Source: Arthrobacter antibioticus (GTDB lineage Bacteria; Actinomycetota; Actinomycetes; Actinomycetales; Micrococcaceae). From it: a stretch of 64,000 bases of DNA. Under the pieces are notes generated by a model. That model was not told the DNA's origin. It worked only from the letters and a program-made list of their open reading frames with translations, and did not search any database. How positions within the stretch are numbered: position 1 is the stretch's first letter; every line of letters begins with the position of its first letter. Location of the stretch: the NCBI RefSeq assembly GCF_030063205.1, contig NZ_JASISQ010000005.1, forward strand, positions 186,001-250,000. Direction: 5' to 3'. The position numbers and the translations under genes were made by a program. This document shows, in pieces, positions 41,333 to 50,897 of this stretch.

Positions 41333-43600
41333 ATGACAATTCCGTCAAACAGGACCGCCAATGAAGACGATGTCCTGGTCCAAGATCCGAATCTGCCGCC
41401 AGTGGCAGTGGATCTTGAAGCAGAGGCGGAAACGCACAAGTGGACCCCGCTGAAGATCGGCATTTGGGCGGCTATTGCACTGCTCGGTGGGGTTGCATGG
41501 GTGATGCTGGCTGTGGTGCGCGGCGAAAGTGTCAACGCTATCTGGTTTGTGTTCGCTGCAGTGTGTACGTACCTGATTGCTTACCGCTTCTATTCCAAAG
41601 TTATTGAGAAGTTTCTCCTTAAACCCAATGACAAGCGTGCCACCCCGGCAGAATACAAAGCAGACGGCAAGGACTTTGTTCCCACTGACCGCAACGTACT
41701 TTTTGGTCACCACTTTGCCGCAATCGCCGGGGCGGGGCCCCTCGTTGGCCCCATTCTGGCAGCCCAGATGGGTTACCTGCCCGGCACTATCTGGATCATC
41801 GTCGGCGTCGTCCTTGCCGGCGCAGTGCAGGATTACCTGGTCCTCTTCTTCTCCATGCGTCGCGGTGGACGCTCACTGGGCCAGATGGCCCGTGAAGAAC
41901 TTGGTGTCATTGGCGGAACCGCGGCCCTGATCGCCACCTTGTTGATCATGATCATCATTGTGGCCATCTTGGCCCTTGTGGTTGTCAATGCGCTGGGCGA
42001 ATCCCCATGGGGTGTGTTCTCCGTGTCGATGACCATCCCGATCGCCTTGTTCATGGGTGTTTACCTGCGCTACCTGCGCCCGGGCAAGATCATGGAAGTC
42101 TCCCTGATCGGTGTGGTCCTGCTGCTGGCCGCAATCATTGGCGGCGGCGTCGTTGCCCATACCGAATGGGGTGCAGCGTTCTTCCACCTTGACCGCACCA
42201 CGCTGGCCTGGGCCATCATCATCTATGGTTTCATTGCCGCAATCCTGCCGGTCTGGCTGTTGCTGGCCCCGCGTGACTACCTCTCTACGTTCATGAAAAT
42301 CGGCACCATCGTCATGCTGGCCGGCTCCATTGTGCTGGTCCGTCCCACCATCAACGTCCCGGCGTTCAGCGAGTTTGCTTCACGCTCTGACGGCCCGGTC
42401 TTCTCCGGCTCTTTGTTCCCGTTCCTCTTTGTCACCATCGCTTGCGGGGCACTCTCCGGCTTCCACGCCTTGATCGCATCGGGCACCACCCCAAAACTAA
42501 TCGAGAAGGAACGCCAGGCTCGCTACATTGGCTATGGCGGCATGCTCATGGAGTCCTTCGTGGCCATCATGGCGTTGGTTGCTGCGCTGTCGATCGACCG
42601 TGGCATCTACTTTGCGATGAACTCCTCCGGTGCGGCTACCGGGGGTACCATCGAGGGAGCCGCGGCATTCGTGAACTCGCTGGGGCTTACCGGGGTACAG
42701 GTTGATGCGGCCACGCTTGCCCAAACAGCGTCCGACGTCGGCGAACAGTCAATTGTTTCTCGCACCGGCGGTGCGCCAACCCTCGCCGTGGGGCTGGCTC
42801 ACATCATGCAGCAGGTAGCCGGCGGCAAGGCAATGATGAGCTTTTGGTACCACTTCGCCATCATGTTTGAGGCGTTGTTCATCCTCACGGCAGTTGACGC
42901 CGGAACCCGTGTGGCCCGCTTCATGCTCCAGGATTCCATTGGCAACTTTGTCCCCAAGTTCAAGGACACCTCATGGCGGCTTGGTTCCTGGATTACCACC
43001 GCCATTATGGTGGCCGGATGGGGCGCCATCTTGATCATGGGAGTCACCGATCCATTGGGTGGCATTAACACCTTGTTCCCGCTATTTGGCATTGCCAACC
43101 AGCTACTGGCCGCCATCGCCCTGGCGGTGTGCTTGGTGATTGTTTCCAAGAACACGCACGTGAAGTATCTGTGGATGGTGGCCCTGCCACTGGCGTTTGT
43201 CACAGTAGTTACAGTGGTGGCGTCCTTCCAAAAAATCTTCTCCACCGTTCCAGCCGTGGGCTATTGGGCGCAGCACAACGCCTTCAAGGCGGCGCTAGCT
43301 GATGGCAAAACCAGCTTCGGATCAGCCAAGAACGTTGAAGCCATGGAAGCCGTTGTCCGCAACACAGTTGTCCAGGGCAGCCTCTCGATCATCTTCGTGG
43401 TGCTCTCGCTCGTGGTAATTGCGACGGCGATCATGGTCACCATCCGCTCAATTCGGGCCGGGGGTGGGCCCAGCCTGGAGGATCCTGCGGTAGCTTCACG
43501 CATCTTTGCGCCAGCATCCATGACCCCCACATCAGCTGAAAAAGCCATCCTCAATCAGTGGGCCGACTCGGGTAAGCAATCTGTCACTTCCGGTCACTAA
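41333..43600 (+). CDS. cstA: Carbon starvation protein CstA (pyruvate/peptide transporter)
   Basis: The 755-residue protein has about 16-18 membrane segments. Family motifs are present: ATPAEYKADGKDFVPTDRNVLFGHHFAAIAGAGPLVGPILAAQ near residues 100-145, then IACGALSGFHALIASGTTPK, and LFILTAVDAGTRVARFMLQD. The ATG follows GGGAAAATC. CstA family members import pyruvate or peptides during starvation. It is followed after 2 bases by ybdD, its usual partner. A CRP/GlxR-like palindrome precedes the start. Confidence 0.96.
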   Translation: MTIPSNRTANEDDVLVQDPNLPPVAVDLEAEAETHKWTPLKIGIWAAIALLGGVAWVMLAVVRGESVNAIWFVFAAVCTYLIAYRFYSKVIEKFLLKPNDKRATPAEYKADGKDFVPTDRNVLFGHHFAAIAGAGPLVGPILAAQMGYLPGTIWIIVGVVLAGAVQDYLVLFFSMRRGGRSLGQMAREELGVIGGTAALIATLLIMIIIVAILALVVVNALGESPWGVFSVSMTIPIALFMGVYLRYLRPGKIMEVSLIGVVLLLAAIIGGGVVAHTEWGAAFFHLDRTTLAWAIIIYGFIAAILPVWLLLAPRDYLSTFMKIGTIVMLAGSIVLVRPTINVPAFSEFASRSDGPVFSGSLFPFLFVTIACGALSGFHALIASGTTPKLIEKERQARYIGYGGMLMESFVAIMALVAALSIDRGIYFAMNSSGAATGGTIEGAAAFVNSLGLTGVQVDAATLAQTASDVGEQSIVSRTGGAPTLAVGLAHIMQQVAGGKAMMSFWYHFAIMFEALFILTAVDAGTRVARFMLQDSIGNFVPKFKDTSWRLGSWITTAIMVAGWGAILIMGVTDPLGGINTLFPLFGIANQLLAAIALAVCLVIVSKNTHVKYLWMVALPLAFVTVVTVVASFQKIFSTVPAVGYWAQHNAFKAALADGKTSFGSAKNVEAMEAVVRNTVVQGSLSIIFVVLSLVVIATAIMVTIRSIRAGGGPSLEDPAVASRIFAPASMTPTSAEKAILNQWADSGKQSVTSGH

Positions 43601-43602
43601 CC

Positions 43603-43803
43603 ATGGACATGTTGCGCAGCTCCTGGCAAGGTTTAGGGCTTGTGGCTAAGTATCTCAAGGGAGTCCTTGGCGAGGATTTGTATGAGAAATACCTGGACCA
43701 TCACCGTGCCAGCGGCTGCGCAACTGCACCCATGAGCGTTAAGGAATTCTGGCGAGATAAGACCGATCGCCAGGAAGCCAACCCTGAAGGACGATGCTGT
43801 TGA
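43603..43803 (+). CDS. ybdD: YbdD/YjiX family small protein
   Basis: The 66-residue protein starts MDMLRSSWQGLGLVAKYLKG and contains DLYEKYLDHHRASGCATAPMSVKEFWRDK, a clear match to the YbdD/YjiX pattern, ending in CC. It starts 2 bases after the cstA stop; the two are encoded together in many bacteria and YbdD-like proteins are needed for CstA-type pyruvate uptake. Confidence 0.92.
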   Translation: MDMLRSSWQGLGLVAKYLKGVLGEDLYEKYLDHHRASGCATAPMSVKEFWRDKTDRQEANPEGRCC

Positions 43804-43858
43804 GGTCGCTAATACATGACGTGGACCGGATTCTGCGGGCCCGTGAGAGACTAACAGC

Positions 43859-44512
43859 ATGAACAAAAAGGGGCAGATACCGGCCAGTGAAGACGGCGCT
43901 GTGGGCAAAGTCATTGACAGTTCACTAGTTGTTGGACAGGACAGCGGGGCAGTGGAAAACGCTGCGAAACCGCCCGTCCCAAACAGGTCCGCAGACAAGC
44001 CGGCAAGTGTTGCTGACATGGTGGATCAGCCAGCCAAAGTGCTGCGTATCGGCACAATGGTCAAGCAACTCCTCGAAGAGGTCAAGAGCGCACCCTTGGA
44101 CGACGCCGCCCGGGCCCGGCTGGCGCAAATTCATCACACCTCCATCAAGGAGCTTGAGGACGGACTGGCCCCGGAGCTGGTTGATGAGCTGCACCGCCTC
44201 AGCTTGCCGTTCACGGATACAAGTGCGCCGTCGGATGCCGAACTGCGCATTGCCCAGGCTCAGTTGGTTGGCTGGCTTGAGGGGTTGTTTCACGGTATTC
44301 AAACAGCGCTGGCCGCCCAGGCGATGGCCAACCAGCAAACCGCAGCACGTCTTGCTCTGCATCAGCTTCCGCCCGGCACCATGATCGCACCCGGTGTGAT
44401 TGTGGGAGAAAACGGCGAACCGCAGCGTGCCTCGGGAGCCCAGAACGGGCCCCTTGGCGGCTATTCAGAGACGGGCCGCCCGGATTCAGGCGGACCTGGA
44501 CAGTACCTCTAA
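43859..44512 (+). CDS. bpa: Bacterial proteasome activator Bpa (PafE)
   Basis: The 217-residue protein contains the DUF2587 helical core (residues about 50-165: VADMVDQPAKVLRIGTMVKQLLEEVKSAPLDDAARARL, then ELEDGLAPELVDELHRLSLPF) and ends in GQYL, the motif that docks into the 20S proteasome gate. It forms a ring that feeds unfolded proteins to the proteasome without ATP. Flanks are disordered and proline/glycine-rich as usual. It lies 5 bases before an unknown gene, probably co-transcribed. Confidence 0.94.
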   Translation: MNKKGQIPASEDGAVGKVIDSSLVVGQDSGAVENAAKPPVPNRSADKPASVADMVDQPAKVLRIGTMVKQLLEEVKSAPLDDAARARLAQIHHTSIKELEDGLAPELVDELHRLSLPFTDTSAPSDAELRIAQAQLVGWLEGLFHGIQTALAAQAMANQQTAARLALHQLPPGTMIAPGVIVGENGEPQRASGAQNGPLGGYSETGRPDSGGPGQYL

Positions 44513-44517
44513 CGGGG

Positions 44518-45018
44518 ATGTTAAAGGGACTTTTTTCGGCAGCCCGCCAAACCAAGCGCGATGACGTGGAACTTGGCAGGGGTGTTTGGCGCCGTGCTCA
44601 TGACAGATTCCGGCGAGGCTTGGATCGTTTCCACCAAATGCTGGAGGGGCTAGAAGAAGCCGGAGCCGCGCCTGGCCAGTCAAACGACCTGGCCGCTGGA
44701 AACTATCAAGCCTTGGTGATTGTGGCTAATGGACTCGCGGAACTATTACCCGTGGTGCGCAGCATTGCCGCAAAAGCCCAAGCTGCAGGCCCCAGCGAAG
44801 CAATGGAGATCCCCCTCGGCACCGGCGGCTACCTCAATGATGTGCACCGTGAACTTTCGCGTGCTGGCAATGCCCTCGCGGCCGCAGCGGAGGCGGTAGC
44901 TTTGGTGAGACTGGGTGTGGGTGAGGGTTCCGGCGTCGAACTTAAAGCAACAATTGTGTACAGGCACGTACAACGGGCGAAGGACTTGCTTGAATCCGGA
45001 CCACACACAGGGACGTAG
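44518..45018 (+). CDS. Unknown helical protein following bpa
   Basis: The 166-residue protein is not recognised. It appears all-helical, with basic patches near the N-terminus (RRAHDRFRRGLDRFHQML) and alanine-rich helices later (RELSRAGNALAAAAEAVALVRL). No signal or membrane segment. It starts 5 bases after bpa, so a role near the proteasome is possible but unproven. Followed by the iron transporter with its own promoter. Confidence 0.78.
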   Translation: MLKGLFSAARQTKRDDVELGRGVWRRAHDRFRRGLDRFHQMLEGLEEAGAAPGQSNDLAAGNYQALVIVANGLAELLPVVRSIAAKAQAAGPSEAMEIPLGTGGYLNDVHRELSRAGNALAAAAEAVALVRLGVGEGSGVELKATIVYRHVQRAKDLLESGPHTGT

Positions 45019-45063
45019 CATCCGCTCAAGAGCCTAGAGATTAGCGTCACACTTTGTAAAGGG

Positions 45064-45082
45064 TAAGGTTAGCTTGTCCTAT
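45064..45082 (+). promoter_or_regulatory. DtxR/IdeR-like iron box before the iron transporter
   Basis: TAAGGTTAGCTTGTCCTAT matches the consensus TTAGGTTAGGCTAACCTAA at 13 of 19 positions, with a good left half. It lies 59 bases upstream of the binding-protein gene. Confidence 0.7.
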
Positions 45083-45140
45083 TATGAATTAGGATTGATA
45101 GTTGTACGCTAATTTTGATTCCCCCGATGGAAGGCTCCCC

Positions 45141-46214
45141 ATGAAGTCCTGGTTCACCAAGCAACAACTGAGCAAGAGCGTATTGACTGCGCTGGCCGGC
45201 GTATCCGTTGTGGCATTGGCCGCATGCAGTGGCGGCTCTACCCCCGCAGCCAGCGATGGTGCTAACGGCAGTGCGGGCGCGTCAACTGACACCATTACCG
45301 TATACAACGCTCAGCACGAGTCCTTGACTCAGGCGTGGGTGGACGCGTTCACTAAGGAAACCGGCATCAAGGTCACCCTCCGTCAGGGCAGTGACTTGGA
45401 ATTGAGCAATCAGATTATTGCTGAGGGGGATAAGTCCCCGGCGGATGTTTTCCTTACCGAAAATTCACCGGCCATGACGCAGCTTGAGAATGCAAACCTG
45501 TTCGCAGACATCAGCGCCAAGGTCCAGGAGCAGGTGCCCGCAGAGTACCGTCCCTCCACGAACAAGTGGGCAGGTATTGCTGCTCGCAGCACGGTTTTCG
45601 CGTATGACAAGAACAAGTTAAATGAGGCCACGCTGCCCAAATCCATCATGGACCTAGCCAATCCCGAATGGAAGGGTCGTTGGGCAGCGTCACCCTCCGG
45701 TGCGGACTTCCAAGCCATCGTTTCGGCAATGCTGGAACTCAAGGGCGAGGATGACACGCTTGCATGGTTGAAGGCCATGAAGGAAAACTCCACGGCCATC
45801 AAGGGCAACAGTGCCGCCATGAAGGCTGTCAATGCCGGCACCGTTGATGGGGCCGTGATCTACCATTACTACTTGTTTGGTGACCAGAACAAGACCGGCG
45901 AGAACTCCAAAAATGTTGCGCTGCACTACTTCAAGAATGAAGACCCGGGCGCCTTCGTATCCATCTCCGGTGGTGGCGTCTTGGCTTCTAGTGCGCACCA
46001 AGACAATGCCCAGAAATTCCTGGAATTTGTCACGGGCAAGGCTGGTCAGACCGTGTTGCAGACTGGCACGAGCTTTGAATACCCCGTTGGTTCGGACGTT
46101 GCAGCTAACAGCAAGCTGACACCGCTGGCTGATTTGCAGGCCCCGAAAATTGATCCCGCCAAGCTGAACTCAGCCAAGGTCACCGATCTGATGACGCAGG
46201 CTGGTCTACTCTAG
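45141..46214 (+). CDS. Iron(III) ABC transporter substrate-binding lipoprotein (FbpA type)
   Basis: The 357-residue protein has a signal ending in lipobox ALAAC with Cys29. The mature part is an FbpA-type binding protein: [45 protein letters not shown], and [13 protein letters not shown] with the paired tyrosines that bind iron. ATG 45141 follows GGAAGG. It heads an operon with the permease (5 bases on) and ATPase, under a DtxR/IdeR-like box. It carries ferric iron to the permease. Confidence 0.94.
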   Translation: MKSWFTKQQLSKSVLTALAGVSVVALAACSGGSTPAASDGANGSAGASTDTITVYNAQHESLTQAWVDAFTKETGIKVTLRQGSDLELSNQIIAEGDKSPADVFLTENSPAMTQLENANLFADISAKVQEQVPAEYRPSTNKWAGIAARSTVFAYDKNKLNEATLPKSIMDLANPEWKGRWAASPSGADFQAIVSAMLELKGEDDTLAWLKAMKENSTAIKGNSAAMKAVNAGTVDGAVIYHYYLFGDQNKTGENSKNVALHYFKNEDPGAFVSISGGGVLASSAHQDNAQKFLEFVTGKAGQTVLQTGTSFEYPVGSDVAANSKLTPLADLQAPKIDPAKLNSAKVTDLMTQAGLL

Positions 46215-46219
46215 TTCCA

Positions 46220-47818
46220 ATGACTTCCCCAAAAAGTACGACGGCGGCCCGCAAGTTGGGCACCAAAATCCCACGTAACGCTGCTGGGGGCCGAGGCGCA
46301 CGCCTCGGCCCCTGGCCCGTCGTCGTTTTTTGCCTTTTGATTGCTGCGTTCTCTCTACTGCCGTTGGGATTCGTGCTGTTCGCAACCATTGATGCAGGGT
46401 GGGAAACCATTGTGCCGTTGGTGTTTCGGGCGCGTGTAGGGGAACTGCTGTTCAATACCGTTTTGCTGGTTGTGATCACTGTGCCGCTCTGTGTGGTGAT
46501 CGGTGTGGGTGGGGCGTGGCTGGTAGAACGCACCAGTTTGGCCGGGCACAAGATCTGGGCGGTGTTGTTAGCGGCGCCGCTGGCCATCCCGGCGTTCGTG
46601 AACAGCTATGCCTGGATTAGTGCGATCCCCACATTAGGGGGAATTTTTGGTGGGGTGCTGATCTCGGTACTTTCCTATTTCCCGCTGGTGTACATTCCTG
46701 TTGCCGCCGTGCTGAGTCGTTTGGATCCTGCCTTGGAACAGTCCGCGGCCTCGCTGGGGCTAGGGCCTTGGCAGGTATTTTTTCGGGTTGTGTTGCCGCA
46801 ATTGCGTTTAGCAACAGCTGGCGGAGCATTGCTGGTCTCGCTGCACTTGTTGGCCGAATACGGCGCTTTCGCCATGATCACTTTCGACACCTTCACCACG
46901 GCCATTTACGATCAATTCCGTTCCACTTTTAATGGTGCGGCGGCGAATATGCTGGCCAGTGTCCTTGTTGTCTTTTGTTTGCTGTTGCTGCTGGCTGAAT
47001 CTAGGTCCCGCGGCAGTGCTCGTTACGCTCGTGTTGGTGGCGGGGTGCAGTCCAGCCCCAACCGCTGGACATTGGGTGGATTTCAGCTCCCTAGCCAGAT
47101 AGCGCTGGTGGCGGTGAGTGTCTTGGCTCTGGGGGTGCCACTGTGGCATGTAGGCAGGTGGCTGATCGCTGGTGGAAGCGAGATTTGGGTGGGGGGTCCG
47201 CTCCTAGAGGCCCTCATACAGACACTGGGTTACGGCTTAGCTGGCGCAGTCCTGACCACCGTGCTGGCTTTTCCACTTGCCTACCTGGTGATTCGCCATC
47301 CGGGACCCTTTAGCAAGGTCCTTGAAGCGGTTAACTACATCTCCAGTTCCATGCCCGGAATTGTCGTGGCGCTAGCCTTGGTGACCATCACCATCCACAA
47401 TATCCCAGCCATCTATCAAACCTCAGTGGTCCTCGTGGCTGCCTACGCCTTGTTGTTCATGCCACGGGCGCTGGTGAATCTGCGGGCTGGTTTAGCGCAG
47501 GCACCACGTGAACTTGACGAGGCCGCCCAAGCACTGGGCAAACCGCCACTGCTGGCATTCATCAAAGTCACCCTGCGGCTATCCGCCCCCGCCGCGGCCG
47601 GTGGAGCTGCGCTAGTATTTTTGGGCATCGTCAATGAACTCACCGCCACGTTACTGCTTGCCCCCAACGGCACCCGTACCCTGGCAACACAATTTTGGGC
47701 GCGAAGCAGCGAAATTGACTATGTGGGTGCGGCACCCTACGCACTGTTGATGATTTTGCTCTCGGCGCCCATGACGTACTTGCTCTTTGTGCAATCCAAG
47801 AAAGCTGCAGGCCAATGA
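46220..47818 (+). CDS. Iron ABC transporter permease (FbpB type, duplicated)
   Basis: The 532-residue protein carries two copies of the permease unit with about 12 membrane segments. Coupling loops are [34 protein letters not shown] in the first half and [30 protein letters not shown] in the second, the EAA pattern of FbpB/SfuB. The stop overlaps the ATPase start by 4 bases. Residues 1-30 are a basic cytoplasmic tail. Confidence 0.94.
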   Translation: MTSPKSTTAARKLGTKIPRNAAGGRGARLGPWPVVVFCLLIAAFSLLPLGFVLFATIDAGWETIVPLVFRARVGELLFNTVLLVVITVPLCVVIGVGGAWLVERTSLAGHKIWAVLLAAPLAIPAFVNSYAWISAIPTLGGIFGGVLISVLSYFPLVYIPVAAVLSRLDPALEQSAASLGLGPWQVFFRVVLPQLRLATAGGALLVSLHLLAEYGAFAMITFDTFTTAIYDQFRSTFNGAAANMLASVLVVFCLLLLLAESRSRGSARYARVGGGVQSSPNRWTLGGFQLPSQIALVAVSVLALGVPLWHVGRWLIAGGSEIWVGGPLLEALIQTLGYGLAGAVLTTVLAFPLAYLVIRHPGPFSKVLEAVNYISSSMPGIVVALALVTITIHNIPAIYQTSVVLVAAYALLFMPRALVNLRAGLAQAPRELDEAAQALGKPPLLAFIKVTLRLSAPAAAGGAALVFLGIVNELTATLLLAPNGTRTLATQFWARSSEIDYVGAAPYALLMILLSAPMTYLLFVQSKKAAGQ

Positions 47819-48990
47819 CCTCTCAACCCACCGCCCCCCTCAGCTCACGTGTAGCCAGCTCTCGTGCAGCCAAAGAACAACGCACGTTTGTCATGGACTC
47901 AAGTGACACCCCTGATCACCTGGAACTGAGCGATGTTTGTAAGAGTTTTGGCGGCACGCCCGTGCTCAAGGGTGTGGACCTGGCTGTTGCGCAGGGCCGA
48001 ACCACGGCAATCGTTGGCCCCTCAGGATCTGGCAAGACAACATTATTGCGGCTAATCGCTGGCTTCTCGGCACCCAACTCCGGGCGCATAGCCTTAGGTG
48101 GTGCCGAAGTTGCCGGGCCTGAGAAGTGGGTACCGGCGCACAAGCGCAGCGTGGGATACGTGGCCCAAGACGGCGCGTTATTCCCGCACCTTAGTGTTGG
48201 TGCCAACATTGCTTTTGGCCTTCATCTGCGGGGCAAAGCTGCTGCGCTGCGCGTGGGTGAGTTGCTGGAGATGGTTTCCATGGACCGCGCTTACGCTAAG
48301 CGCCGTCCGCACCAGCTCTCCGGTGGACAGCAGCAGCGTGTGGCGTTGGCGAGGGCGCTTGCCCGGCAGCCGGAGCTGATGCTGTTGGATGAACCGTTTA
48401 GTGCACTTGACGCAGGCTTGCGAGTATCTACGCGCAAGGCCGTCTCCCAGACGCTAGAGCAGGCCGGTGTAACCACCATCTTGGTCACGCACGATCAGGC
48501 CGAGGCGTTGAGCTTCGCCGATCAGGTGGCTGTCATGCGCGATGGCAGGTTGGCCCAAATTGGTAGCCCCTTTGTTGTTTACACTCGCCCCGCAGACAGG
48601 GCCACCGCAGAGTTCCTAGGGGATGCTGTCATCCTTGAAGCCTGGATGGAGGGTTCGTTGGCGCTGTGCTCGCTAGGCGGCATTCCTGTGCGGCGTCCTC
48701 CCGTGCAGGGCAAGGTGCATTTGATGCTGCGCCCCGAGCAGATCAGGATTTCCAGCGGTGGCCCCATCCGGGGGCGCGTGGTGGATACTGACTACTTTGG
48801 CCCGGAGACCACTGTGCGCATCCAGCTTGAACCCATCCTGGTCGACGCAGAGCATCCACTGGATCCGCACCAGCCCGTCGGTGGCGAAGTGATCAACATC
48901 CGCCACTGGAACGCAATGCTGGCACGCCCTGGAACCGAACTTTCACTGAAAGTGGTGGGTGAAGGCGTCGTTTTCCCGTGGGAAGGATAG
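47815..48990 (+). CDS. Iron ABC transporter ATPase (FbpC type)
   Basis: The 391-residue ATPase has Walker [12 protein letters not shown], signature [15 protein letters not shown], Walker [13 protein letters not shown] and the switch H in VTHDQAEAL, followed by a C-terminal TOBE-like regulatory region (LRPEQIRI). About 40 residues precede the ABC domain, with a possible internal start at MDSSDTPD. The overlap with the permease stop (ATGA) supports the chosen start. Final gene of the iron operon. Confidence 0.93.
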   Translation: MTSQPTAPLSSRVASSRAAKEQRTFVMDSSDTPDHLELSDVCKSFGGTPVLKGVDLAVAQGRTTAIVGPSGSGKTTLLRLIAGFSAPNSGRIALGGAEVAGPEKWVPAHKRSVGYVAQDGALFPHLSVGANIAFGLHLRGKAAALRVGELLEMVSMDRAYAKRRPHQLSGGQQQRVALARALARQPELMLLDEPFSALDAGLRVSTRKAVSQTLEQAGVTTILVTHDQAEALSFADQVAVMRDGRLAQIGSPFVVYTRPADRATAEFLGDAVILEAWMEGSLALCSLGGIPVRRPPVQGKVHLMLRPEQIRISSGGPIRGRVVDTDYFGPETTVRIQLEPILVDAEHPLDPHQPVGGEVINIRHWNAMLARPGTELSLKVVGEGVVFPWEG

Positions 48991-49011
48991 CGCCAGCCTC
49001 TTTCCGCTCCG

Positions 49012-49068
49012 CGAGTTGCCACTTATGGTGTCCATAGCGCGCATTTGGGCACCATAAGTGGCAACTCG
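49012..49068. repeat. Long inverted repeat downstream of the iron operon
   Basis: CGAGTTGCCACTTATGGTG (49012-49030) and its perfect complement (49050-49068) form a 19-bp stem around a 19-base loop. It may terminate the operon, but no T run follows. Confidence 0.8.
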
Positions 49069-49104
49069 GGGCCGGTAGCCGGACCTGACTCAACGTGGAA
49101 CGCA

Positions 49105-49141
49105 GAAACCCCCTGGATTCGTAAAGAATCTAGGGGGTTTC
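49105..49141 (-). terminator. Terminator of tRNA-Thr
   Basis: GAAACCCCCT-GGATTC and its complement around a GTAAA loop, with a T-rich end, directly downstream of the minus-strand tRNA. It may serve both strands. Confidence 0.88.
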
Positions 49142-49146
49142 GTTGG

Positions 49147-49219
49147 GGCCTCCAAACAGAATCGAACTGTTGACCTTCTCATTACGAGTGAGACGCTCTA
49201 CCAACTGAGCTATGGAGGC
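49147..49219 (-). tRNA. tRNA-Thr (anticodon CGT)
   Basis: 73-nt cloverleaf: acceptor GCCTCCA pairs with TGGAGGC, D arm TAGCTCAGTTGGTAGAGCG, anticodon loop CTCGTAA giving CGT, T loop TTCGATT. CCA is not encoded. Confidence 0.95.
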
Positions 49220-49334
49220 CTGTGCTAGCCGAACTCCCATTGAAATAGGCAGCCGAACACAAGAAACCACTCTAATATGCGTGGGGCGGATGTACAAAAT
49301 CCGCACCACGAAATACTGTCCCAGTGAAGAAGGC

Positions 49335-50879
49335 TCAGCAGGTAACGCCCGCTGCTGGGACCTTTCCATCCACAAAGTATGCGTCAACTGTTGCGCTCAA
49401 ACACTCGTTGGAGCGTCCGTAAGCCGTGTGTCCCTCACCTTTCCACGTTACAAGAACGCCGGAATCAAGCTGCTTGGCAAGTGCCTCGGACCAGGCGTAG
49501 GGGGTTGCCGGATCTCCTGTGGTGCCAACAACCAGGATGGGGCCGGCACCCGCTGCGGAGATCGGGGCGGGTTCACCCGTTGCCGGGAAGGGCCAGAATT
49601 TGCACGTCAAACCCGAGTAAGCAAGGAGTTCACCAAAAGTGGGGGCAGCCTTTTTTAGGAGCTCGGTCTGCTCACGCATGTGTGCCAGATCCGAGTTCAT
49701 GGGGTAATCAAGGCAGTTGATTGCAGTGAAAGCGGCAGCTGTGTTGGAGTTGTATTTGCCATCGGAATCGCGGTCGGCCGAGAAGTCAGCCAACATCAAC
49801 ATGCCAGAGGCGTCCCCGGCAAAAGCCTGCGTCAAAGCGCCTGTCAGTGGCGCCCACAGATCTGTTGAGTACATGCCGAAGGCCAGAGCACCGGTGAATT
49901 CGGTTCCGGTGACCACCCGTCCCTCAGGAGTTTGCTGCGGGGTTGCCGTGTACACCTCGTTGAGCTCGCGTATTTGCTTCATGGCTGCGTCTACAGTGCC
50001 AGAGACGGGGCAATCAGTGCCGCTCAAACAATTGGCAACCCACGCCCGCATCGCATTTTCAAAGCCCACCGCTTGGCCCATCGAGACTTCATCTATATCA
50101 AGGGAGGGGTCCATAGCGCCGTCAAGAGAAAACTTTCCAACCCGCTCAGGGAACAACCCAGCGTAGGTGGCACCCAGTTTGGTGCCGTAGGAGAAGCCCA
50201 TATAGTTCAGCGCTTTGTCTCCCACCACGGCTCGCAGAATATCCATGTCACGGGCGGAGCTAACGGTGTCAAGGAAGGCCAGTTCTGGACCGGAGTTCTT
50301 TTGGCACAGCTCCGACTCGGTTTTAGTTTCAGCCTCCGCCGCGGCATATCCTTCCTCGGTGGACATATCAAATTCTTTTTGCCGGGCTGCGTCCATCTGC
50401 GCATCATCAAGGCACTTTACCGGTGTGGAGCGTTTGACCCCGCGAGGATCAAAGCCAACAACGTCATAAGCGCCGCGCAGTTTCGCCGAAAAATATGACT
50501 GCGCCCCGTCTTTGACCATATCCACGCCGGAACCGCCTGGTCCGCCGGGGTTGATCAGCATTGCACCCTGCCGATTACCAGATGCCGGAAGCCGAATCGC
50601 CGAGAGCTTGATGGACTTTTTCTTTGGGTTCTTGTAGTCCATTGGCACCTCAACTTCGGCGCATTGGAAACCCCCATTGCAGGAAGTCCAGGTGACGGCC
50701 TGAGTGTAAAAATCCTGAAGCTCAGCGGGCACCTCTCCCACCACATCCGCGGACGCCGAGGTTTTCACCGGCTGATCAGGAGCCAGCACCGAGCACGAGC
50801 TCAGCAACATCGCAACCACGGCGCCAAGGGCGAGAAAAAAGTGGGGGCGGCGTTCTCGGAGTACGTTTCCAGCTGTCAT
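49335..50879 (-). CDS. Secreted alpha/beta-hydrolase, tripeptidyl aminopeptidase-like lipoprotein
   Basis: The 514-residue protein has a signal with lipobox MLLSSC (Cys about 29). The hydrolase core shows INPGGPGGSG (oxyanion region), GFDPRGVKRSTPV, the nucleophile elbow GFSYGTKLG, and a C-terminal TAP-like domain with VVGTTGDPATPYAWS and the catalytic histidine in GEGHTAYG. Paired cysteines (CNGGFQC; CLDYP with CKFWP) fit an extracellular enzyme. It probably trims N-terminal tripeptides or other small peptides outside the cell. Located 18 bases downstream of holB on the same strand. Confidence 0.91.
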   Translation of the reverse strand: MTAGNVLRERRPHFFLALGAVVAMLLSSCSVLAPDQPVKTSASADVVGEVPAELQDFYTQAVTWTSCNGGFQCAEVEVPMDYKNPKKKSIKLSAIRLPASGNRQGAMLINPGGPGGSGVDMVKDGAQSYFSAKLRGAYDVVGFDPRGVKRSTPVKCLDDAQMDAARQKEFDMSTEEGYAAAEAETKTESELCQKNSGPELAFLDTVSSARDMDILRAVVGDKALNYMGFSYGTKLGATYAGLFPERVGKFSLDGAMDPSLDIDEVSMGQAVGFENAMRAWVANCLSGTDCPVSGTVDAAMKQIRELNEVYTATPQQTPEGRVVTGTEFTGALAFGMYSTDLWAPLTGALTQAFAGDASGMLMLADFSADRDSDGKYNSNTAAAFTAINCLDYPMNSDLAHMREQTELLKKAAPTFGELLAYSGLTCKFWPFPATGEPAPISAAGAGPILVVGTTGDPATPYAWSEALAKQLDSGVLVTWKGEGHTAYGRSNECLSATVDAYFVDGKVPAAGVTC

Positions 50880-50897
50880 ACAGAAGTCCTTTATGGG

